Below are positions 24,118 through 32,917 of a stretch of 32,917 bases of DNA, one piece after another. Both the position numbers and the translations under genes were made by a program. Origin of the DNA: Bacteroidota bacterium (GTDB taxonomy: Bacteria; Bacteroidota; Bacteroidia; JABDFU01); assembly GCA_013286385.1 (NCBI GenBank), contig JABDFU010000022.1:1-32917 (forward strand), read 5' to 3'. The notes under the pieces were generated by a model. The model worked only from the letters and a program-made list of their open reading frames with translations, had not been told where the DNA came from and ran no database searches. Every line of letters starts with the position of its first letter. Position 1 is the first letter of the stretch.

Positions 24118-24473
24118 ACCTCAAAAGCAGAATTACAGAAGTTGTAAAAGCCCAGGGACATACCTATTCAGAACTCGCAACTTATATAGGACTCAGCGAA
24201 GCCGATCTGGATTACGCGTTGGAACACAACAGCATCGATATCCGCACGCTGGAACTCATTTCCAAAGCACTTCACATTTCACTTTACAGTTTTTTCAGGG
24301 ACAGCAACGCAAAAACCAAAACTTCAGAAAAGGCCTATTACGACTTCAACCTCTGGGCTCCCCAGGACTCCGTGCTGAAAACCGAGATTGAAAATCTCAG
24401 AAAACAGATCCTCGAACTGAAAAAGCAATTGAAGGAAAGGGACGCTATTATCGACGGCCTTAGAAAAAAATAA
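24114..24473 (+). CDS. small HTH protein with C-terminal coiled coil
   Basis: A 119-residue protein. Residues 1-62 resemble an XRE-type helix-turn-helix: HTYSELATYIGLSEADLDYALEHN would hold the two HTH helices, followed by IDIRTLELISKALHISLYSFF, the usual end of the domain. A short linker (NAKTKTSEKAYYDFNLWAP) leads to a strongly heptad-patterned helix from about 85 to 119 (LKTEIENLRKQILELKKQL), likely a coiled coil for dimerisation. It is probably a DNA-binding regulator, but target and ligand are unknown. It ends the overlapping POT/MaoC/thioredoxin operon and could regulate it. It is convergent with the GlmU-like gene, 21 bases on. Confidence 0.82.
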   Translation: MNLKSRITEVVKAQGHTYSELATYIGLSEADLDYALEHNSIDIRTLELISKALHISLYSFFRDSNAKTKTSEKAYYDFNLWAPQDSVLKTEIENLRKQILELKKQLKERDAIIDGLRKK

Positions 24474-24494
24474 TTTCCTGCTTGCTGTAACTGC

Positions 24495-25664
24495 CTATTT
24501 TCGGTAGCTGGCTGTAAGTTCAAACACCTTTCGCAGTATTTCCTTGTCAGTTTCTGTAAATTCGACCTGTCGCCTCTCCATCACCAGCCGGGCCACCTCA
24601 AAAGTATCTTCTAATTTATAGGTTGTAAATCCCGCTGCCCCTCCCCAGGAAAAATCAGGAACAAAGTTGCGGGGAAATCCCGAACCGAAAATATTCGCGC
24701 AGACGCCCACCACCGTGCCGGTATTGAACATGGTATTGATACCGCATTTCGAATGATCGCCCATGACAAGGCCGCAAAAGGTCAAACCCGTATTCACGAA
24801 GCGTCCGGCAGGGTAGTTCCAGAGCTTAACCTGAGCATAATTATTCTTCAGATTTGAATTGTTGCTGTCAGCTCCGATATTGCACCATTCACCGATCACC
24901 GCATTGCCTAAAAATCCGTCATGACCCTTGTTACTGTATGCAAACAACACCGAATTATTCACCTCTCCTCCTGCTTTCGAATACGGCCCGATTGTAGTCG
25001 GGCCGTAAATTTTAGCCCCCAGCTTAAGTACGGATTGTTCACACAGGGCAAACGGTCCGCGAACCAAAGAGCCTTCCATTATTTCAGCATCCTTGCCGAT
25101 GTATATGGGTCCGGTGGAGGCGTTGAGCACAGAACATTCAACCTTGGCTCCTTCTTCTGCAAATATGTTTTCGGGAGCAATCAGCTGATTACTTGAACTC
25201 AAAGGCCGGGATTTGCGGCCACTTGTTATGCGTTTAAAATCCTCTTCCAAAGCCTTACCGTTAAGGGAAAAAATATCCCAGAGATTAGTTATCTTAAACA
25301 ACGGGTGCGGCCATTCTTTTTTTTCACTGTACGAAGGCAATTTGGCATTTCCTGAATTTACAGCGACAAGCGTTTCACCTGAAAGGAGTGCGCTTCCTGG
25401 TTGAAGAAGATAAATTTCCTCAACCAGGTTTTCATCCGGGCAAACCGATCCGTTTATCCAGAAATTATCCTCGTCAATTGACCAGGCAGCCGGAAATTTT
25501 TCAGACAGGTAATCCTGGGTCAGGCTGGACGTTGTACTTTTCAACAGTCCCTCCCATTTTTCCCTGATTCGGAGAATACCTACCCGGATATCGGCAACCG
25601 GCCTGGTAAATGTCAGCGGCAGTAAATTTTCCCTGGAGGAATCGTCAAATAAAATAAAATTCAT
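24495..25664 (-). CDS. GlmU-like sugar nucleotidyltransferase/acetyltransferase (Bacteroidota type)
   Basis: A 389-residue protein of the alternative GlmU family. It opens with MNFILFDDSSRENLLPLTFTRPVADIRVGILRIREKWE, a hallmark of the family, in place of the canonical LAAGxGTRM nucleotide-binding loop. The second half (about 170-360) is a left-handed beta-helix of hexapeptide repeats (YIGKDAEIMEG, IYGPTTIGPYSKAG, NAVIGEWCNIGADSNNSNLK), with a His in SNKGHDGFLG near the place of the GlmU acetyltransferase base. The family is thought to make UDP-GlcNAc for peptidoglycan and lipopolysaccharide in Bacteroidota, but biochemical proof is limited as far as I know. It is the last gene of the minus-strand operon, five bases after the DUF6913-like gene. 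Confidence 0.88.
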   Translation of the reverse strand: MNFILFDDSSRENLLPLTFTRPVADIRVGILRIREKWEGLLKSTTSSLTQDYLSEKFPAAWSIDEDNFWINGSVCPDENLVEEIYLLQPGSALLSGETLVAVNSGNAKLPSYSEKKEWPHPLFKITNLWDIFSLNGKALEEDFKRITSGRKSRPLSSSNQLIAPENIFAEEGAKVECSVLNASTGPIYIGKDAEIMEGSLVRGPFALCEQSVLKLGAKIYGPTTIGPYSKAGGEVNNSVLFAYSNKGHDGFLGNAVIGEWCNIGADSNNSNLKNNYAQVKLWNYPAGRFVNTGLTFCGLVMGDHSKCGINTMFNTGTVVGVCANIFGSGFPRNFVPDFSWGGAAGFTTYKLEDTFEVARLVMERRQVEFTETDKEILRKVFELTASYRK

Positions 25665-25669
25665 TTAGA

Positions 25670-29134
<3,465 letters not shown>

Positions 29135-29144
29135 ACGCATACAG

Positions 29145-29171
29145 CAAAAGTACTTCATTTTTTTACCTTTG
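29145..29171. promoter_or_regulatory. divergent -7 elements between prmC and ribD
   Basis: Two TAnnTTTG matches point away from each other: TACTTTTG on the minus strand (29152-29145) toward prmC, and TACCTTTG on the plus strand (29164-29171) toward ribD, 26 bases before its ATG. Neither has a TTG at the usual distance. The prmC element ends only a few bases from the in-frame ATGs at 29140 and 29134. Confidence 0.45.
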
Positions 29172-29197
29172 TCATTCTGGAAAAGACAAATCAATAC

Positions 29198-30256
29198 ATG
29201 CAGCGCTGCATCGAACTGGCTCTGTCGGGGCTTGGAAAAACAAGCCCCAATCCCATGGTGGGTTGTGTAATTGTTCAGGAAGATAAAATTATAGCTGAAG
29301 GCTATCATCAGGAGTACGGCAAGGCGCACGCCGAAGTAAATGCAATAGAAAAAGTGCAGAATAAAAAACTGCTTAAAAAATCTACACTGTATGTTTCTTT
29401 AGAGCCCTGCTCACACTTTGGAAAGACAGCTCCCTGCGCAGATTTGATAAGTAGATACCGGATACCGGAAGTGGTAGTGGGTACTCTCGACCCCAACCCT
29501 TTGGTTTCAGGAAAGGGCCTTGAGAAGCTCAGACAAGCCGGCATCAAAGTAACCGTACCCGTTTTGGAAAAAGAATGCCGCTTTTTAAACAGACGTTTTT
29601 TTACCTTTCACGAAAAGAAGCGGCCCTATATTATCTTGAAATGGGCACAAAGCAGGGATGGATTCATCGATGGCCTGAGATCGGACACCAGGGCTGGTTC
29701 TCAGATAAAAATCAGCGGCGACAAGGCCCTGTACCAGGCTCAGCTCTGGAGGAGTCAGGAACAGGCCATTATAGTCGGAACCAACACAGCCCTGCAGGAC
29801 AACCCCCGTCTGAATGTACGTCTGGTGAAAGGCAGAGATCCGCTTCGGGTTGTGATTGACCGAAATCTCAGTATTCCTTCGACCTTCCATCTGATGGACA
29901 ACTCTGTCCCAACCCTGATATTCACCGAAAAAAAAGCGCTCCCGATCAGAAAAAATACAGAATTCATTCACGTTTCTTCAAATTCTGAAGCCGCCCGGGA
30001 TACTGAAATTCTGCCGTTCATTCTGAAATCCTTGTATCAAAAAAATATTCAATCCCTTATTGTGGAAGGAGGGGCGAAACTGCTTTCTTCCTTTTTACAA
30101 CAAAATTTATGGGATGAGACCCGCATTATTACTTCAGAAAAAGAGCTCCATAAAGGAATAAAAAGTCCTGAGTTCGATACTGCTAAACCCGATTCAGTAA
30201 GCACACTGGGAACCGATTCAATCGGCCTCTACTTCAACAAAAATTCGGGCCGATAA
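29198..30256 (+). CDS. ribD: bifunctional riboflavin biosynthesis deaminase/reductase
   Basis: A 352-residue cytoplasmic enzyme for two steps of riboflavin synthesis: deamination of the pyrimidine and reduction of the ribosyl side chain. The start at 29198 (MQRCIELALSGLGKTSPNPMVG) matches the usual N-terminus; the frame is open upstream but that part lies across the prmC start. The deaminase domain has the zinc ligands His44 with catalytic Glu46 (KAHAEVNAI) and Cys71/Cys80 (LEPCSHFGKTAPCADLI). The reductase domain starts near RPYIILKWAQSRDGFIDG and includes IVGTNTALQDNPRLNVR and SLIVEGGAKLLSSFL. Length is normal. No riboswitch-like FMN element is visible in the short space before it. Confidence 0.95.
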   Translation: MQRCIELALSGLGKTSPNPMVGCVIVQEDKIIAEGYHQEYGKAHAEVNAIEKVQNKKLLKKSTLYVSLEPCSHFGKTAPCADLISRYRIPEVVVGTLDPNPLVSGKGLEKLRQAGIKVTVPVLEKECRFLNRRFFTFHEKKRPYIILKWAQSRDGFIDGLRSDTRAGSQIKISGDKALYQAQLWRSQEQAIIVGTNTALQDNPRLNVRLVKGRDPLRVVIDRNLSIPSTFHLMDNSVPTLIFTEKKALPIRKNTEFIHVSSNSEAARDTEILPFILKSLYQKNIQSLIVEGGAKLLSSFLQQNLWDETRIITSEKELHKGIKSPEFDTAKPDSVSTLGTDSIGLYFNKNSGR

Positions 30257-30281
30257 TCCCGATCTTTTAACTATATTCGGG

Positions 30282-30312
30282 GAAAGAACCAGACCGAATC
30301 AGAAAGAACCAG
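30282..30312. repeat. 11-bp direct repeat, 20-base period, before the carboxylase gene
   Basis: GAAAGAACCAG occurs at 30282-30292 and again at 30302-30312, just before the ATG at 30320. The 20-base period is close to two turns of the helix, as for a tandem operator. A -7-like octamer TATATTCG lies at 30272-30279, so the repeats fall at the expected start of transcription. Confidence 0.75.
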
Positions 30313-30319
30313 TAGGACT

Positions 30320-31951
30320 ATGAATATCGAATTCAACCGCAACGAGGACAAGATGAAACAGCTTATTTCCCACATGGAAAATAAGCTGGAAAAAATTTAC
30401 CTGGGTGGAGGAAAAAGCCGCATGGAGAAGCAACACGAACAGGGAAAACTGAGCGTCCGTGAGCGAATTGATTTTTTGATCGATAAGGACAGCCGCTTTA
30501 TTGAAATAGGCGCATTTGCAGGGGATGAAATGTACAAAGAGCATGGAGGTTGCCCCTGCGGAGGAGTTGTGATCGGAATCGGATACGTAAGCAAACGGCA
30601 ATGCATAGTCGTTGCCAATGATGCAACAGTAAAAGCAGGAGCCTGGTTTCCGATTACCGGCAAAAAGAACCTGAGGGCTCAGGAAATTGCAATGGAAAAC
30701 CGACTTCCGATTATTTACCTGGTTGACAGCGCAGGAGTTTTTCTGCCCATGCAGGACGAAATTTTTCCGGATAAAGAACACTTCGGGCGCATATTCAGAA
30801 ACAATGCCATCATGTCTTCCATGGGCATACTTCAGCTTTCGGCCATTATGGGAAGCTGCGTCGCCGGTGGGGCCTACCTGCCGATAATGAGCGATGAAGC
30901 AATGATAGTAGACAAAACGGGCTCCATATTTCTTGCCGGATCTTTTCTTGTCAAAGCAGCCATAGGGGAAAGTATAGATAACGAAAGCCTGGGAGGAGCC
31001 ACTACACACTGTGAAATTTCAGGAGTTACCGATTATAAATGTAAAGACGACAAGGACTGCCTTACGCGCATCCGCAACATTATGGATAAAGTAGGGCATT
31101 TCCCCACTGCCGGATTTGACCGTGCAGAACTAAAACCGCCTTTGAAAAACGAATTGGACATGTACGGTCTTATACCTGACGCCAGGGATAAGCCTTATGA
31201 CATGAGGGAGATTATTTCATCCCTGGTGGATGATTCAGCCTTTGAGGAATACAAGGAAGGCTACGGACAAACCATATTGTGCGGACTCTCCCGGATCGAA
31301 GGATGGTCGGTTGGCATTGTCGCCAATCAGCGAAAAGTAGTCAAGAGCAAAAAAGGAGAAATGCAGTTCGGCGGTGTTATCTACAGTGATTCGGCCGATA
31401 AAGCCGCCCGCTTTATTATGAATTGCAACCAAAAGAAAATCCCCCTGCTCTTTCTACAGGATGTAACCGGATTTATGGTAGGCTCCAGATCAGAACAGGG
31501 AGGCATCATTAAGGATGGAGCCAAACTGGTGAATGCCATGAGCAATTCGGTAGTTCCCAAGTTTACCGTCATTATCGGAAATTCCTACGGGGCCGGAAAC
31601 TACGCCATGTGCGGAAAAGCCTATGACCCCCGTTTAATCGTGGCCTGGCCCAGCGCACAGATTGCTGTGATGGGTGGTTCTCAGGCGGCTAAAACCCTGT
31701 TGCAGATTCAGGTTGCAGCGCTCAAGTCCCAGGGCAAGACCGAGATCACGAAGGAGGAAGAAACAAAAATGCTGGGAGAAATAACTAAAAAATACGAAGA
31801 ACAAACCTCTCCCTATTATGCGGCGGCCCGGCTTTGGGTGGACGCTATCATCAATCCTGCGGACACCCGAAAATGGGTCAGCATGGGAATTGAAATGGCC
31901 AACAACGCCCCCGTTACCAAACCCTACAATGTCGGCATTTTGCAAACCTGA
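30320..31951 (+). CDS. acyl-CoA carboxylase beta subunit (methylcrotonyl-CoA carboxylase type)
   Basis: A 543-residue carboxyltransferase subunit of a biotin-dependent acyl-CoA carboxylase. It transfers CO2 from carboxybiotin to an acyl-CoA. The two crotonase-fold halves are visible: the N-terminal one with YLVDSAGVFLPMQDEIFPD and the oxyanion region MGSCVAGGAYLPIMSDE (Gly178 onward), the C-terminal one with DVTGFMVGSRSEQGGIIK and NSYGAGNYAMCGKAYDPR (about 421). The FLPMQDE and AGGAYLPIMSDE sequences resemble methylcrotonyl-CoA carboxylase beta (leucine degradation) more than propionyl-CoA carboxylase, but substrate assignment is not certain. The partner biotin-carrying alpha subunit is not in the window. 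Its stop overlaps the uvrA start by one base (TGATG). Confidence 0.92.
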   Translation: MNIEFNRNEDKMKQLISHMENKLEKIYLGGGKSRMEKQHEQGKLSVRERIDFLIDKDSRFIEIGAFAGDEMYKEHGGCPCGGVVIGIGYVSKRQCIVVANDATVKAGAWFPITGKKNLRAQEIAMENRLPIIYLVDSAGVFLPMQDEIFPDKEHFGRIFRNNAIMSSMGILQLSAIMGSCVAGGAYLPIMSDEAMIVDKTGSIFLAGSFLVKAAIGESIDNESLGGATTHCEISGVTDYKCKDDKDCLTRIRNIMDKVGHFPTAGFDRAELKPPLKNELDMYGLIPDARDKPYDMREIISSLVDDSAFEEYKEGYGQTILCGLSRIEGWSVGIVANQRKVVKSKKGEMQFGGVIYSDSADKAARFIMNCNQKKIPLLFLQDVTGFMVGSRSEQGGIIKDGAKLVNAMSNSVVPKFTVIIGNSYGAGNYAMCGKAYDPRLIVAWPSAQIAVMGGSQAAKTLLQIQVAALKSQGKTEITKEEETKMLGEITKKYEEQTSPYYAAARLWVDAIINPADTRKWVSMGIEMANNAPVTKPYNVGILQT

Positions 31952-32917
31952 TGAGTAAGAGCGCAGCATCCTTCGAAACCCTGGATCCAAGGGAAAACAT
32001 AATCATTAAAGGGGCACGGGTGCACAACCTGAAAAATCTGGATGTGGCCATTCCCCGGAATAAAATGATAGTGATAACCGGCCTTAGCGGATCCGGAAAA
32101 TCTTCCCTGGCATTTGACACCCTCTATGCCGAAGGCCAGCGCAGATATGTAGAAAGCCTTTCGGCCTATGCCAGGCAATTTTTAGGACGCATCAACAAAC
32201 CGGACGTGGATTACATTAAGGGTATTTCTCCGGCTGTGGCTATTGAACAAAAAGTAATATCCAGAAATCCCCGCTCAACGGTGGGGACCTCAACTGAAAT
32301 TTACGATTACCTGAAATTGCTTTTTTCAAGAATCGGAAAAACCTATTCACCTGTTTCAGGGCAACAGGTAAAACGGGAAACCGTAGAAGACGTTATCCGG
32401 TTTTTGAATACCCTTAAGGAAGAAACCGGTTTTCTCATATTGTCCCCGCTGAAAAAAAAGAAGGACAAGACCCGTAAAGAACAGTTCGATCTTCTTCTTC
32501 GCCAGGGATTCACACGGATTCAGTACAAAGGCGAAGTGAAACGTCTGGACGAATTTATAAAATCGAGGTTTTCAGAAAAAGAAGATATTTCGATTGTGAT
32601 CGACCGGCTTACCGTCCAACACCAAAATGAAGAGACCGATAATCGCATTGCAGATTCTATCCAAACCGCATTTTACGAGGGAGAGGGAGAATGTTACATT
32701 GAAGTGAACGGTGAAACAAAAATATTCTCCAACCGTTTCGAATTGGACGGGATCGTATTTGAAGAGCCCGGCGAACACTTTTTCAGTTTTAACAATCCGG
32801 TAGGAGCCTGCAAAACCTGTGAAGGCTTCGGAAACATTATGGGAATTGACGAAGACCTGGTGGTACCGGACAAGAGTCTTTCGGTTTACGAAGACGCGGT
32901 TGTCTGCTGGAAAGGTG
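31951..32917 (+). CDS. uvrA: excinuclease ABC subunit A, N-terminal part
   Basis: The frame begins at ATG 31951 and runs off the right edge with 322 residues visible. UvrA is the damage-recognition ATPase of nucleotide excision repair. The N-terminal signature IIIKGARVHNLKNLDVAIPR leads into the Walker A motif GLSGSGKSSLAFDTLYAEGQRRYVESLSAYARQFL, the best-known UvrA sequence. The UvrB-binding region follows (VDYIKGISPAVAIEQK, NPRSTVGTSTEIYDYLKLLF), and the first zinc finger begins at GACKTCEGFG. The sequence is intact to the edge. The one-base overlap with the carboxylase stop suggests cotranscription. Confidence 0.97.
   Translation, partial: MSKSAASFETLDPRENIIIKGARVHNLKNLDVAIPRNKMIVITGLSGSGKSSLAFDTLYAEGQRRYVESLSAYARQFLGRINKPDVDYIKGISPAVAIEQKVISRNPRSTVGTSTEIYDYLKLLFSRIGKTYSPVSGQQVKRETVEDVIRFLNTLKEETGFLILSPLKKKKDKTRKEQFDLLLRQGFTRIQYKGEVKRLDEFIKSRFSEKEDISIVIDRLTVQHQNEETDNRIADSIQTAFYEGEGECYIEVNGETKIFSNRFELDGIVFEEPGEHFFSFNNPVGACKTCEGFGNIMGIDEDLVVPDKSLSVYEDAVVCWKG

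Noticed and set aside
30299-31009. 236-codon minus-strand frame within the carboxylase gene
   Set aside because: Antisense to conserved carboxyltransferase sequence; no domain or start signal supports it.

Overview
The window is ordinary chromosomal DNA from a member of the Bacteroidota. Four things point there. Promoters have the phylum-specific form TTTG-N18-20-TAnnTTTG, clearest before rpoD, rpmE2 and the tRNA gene. The primary sigma factor is a short 287-residue form. One secreted protein ends in a type A sorting domain of the type IX secretion system (T9SS). There are phylum-typical variants of housekeeping enzymes: a GlmU-like protein starting with the LLPLTFTRPVADIR hallmark, a 490-residue GAPDH and a zinc-free L31. 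Start codons mostly follow A-rich stretches rather than strong Shine-Dalgarno sites. The genus cannot be named from what is here.

Layout. 1-4155 (minus): an apparent operon of a membrane-anchored protein of unknown function, dapF, a PspC-domain protein, a TPR/PD40/CRD/OmpA protein built like the T9SS component PorE, and a TPR protein cut by the window edge. 4273-8262 (plus): an HtrA/DegP protease with its own terminator, then rpoD and a long GAPDH one base apart. 8240-9859 (minus): prfC, whose 3' end overlaps that of the GAPDH gene. 9941-13929 (plus): pepT, then a lytic transglycosylase, a methyltransferase-like protein and a TPR protein. 13973-15083 (minus): a tight three-gene set (DUF4440-like, cold-shock-like, secreted Cys-containing unknown). 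15084-15503: a non-coding stretch holding tRNA-His with promoter and terminator, and a possible small plus-strand transcript.

15562-18773 (plus): a GT4 glycosyltransferase and a T9SS cargo protein with Asp-box repeats. 18783-19040 (minus): rpmE2 with a strong promoter and a palindrome. 19131-24473 (plus): a DPP-IV-type peptidase, a POT peptide transporter, a MaoC-like protein, a thioredoxin-like protein and an HTH/coiled-coil protein; the last four overlap at their stop/start codons. 24495-29134 (minus): prmC, ligA, a DUF6913-like protein and the GlmU-like protein. 29198-32917 (plus): ribD, a methylcrotonyl-type acyl-CoA carboxylase beta subunit and the 5' part of uvrA.

The genes cover core informational functions (rpoD, prfC, prmC, ligA, uvrA, rpmE2, tRNA-His), wall and envelope synthesis (dapF, GlmU-like, lytic transglycosylase, PorE-like, HtrA), and peptide use (secreted DPP-IV, POT importer, peptidase T). 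I found no insertion sequence, phage gene, CRISPR array, defence system or other sign of recent transfer, and no clearly new biological system. The more interesting points are small: operator-like palindromes and direct repeats in leaders, promoter elements abutting start codons, a possible small RNA, and several uncharacterised envelope or regulatory genes in tight operons.
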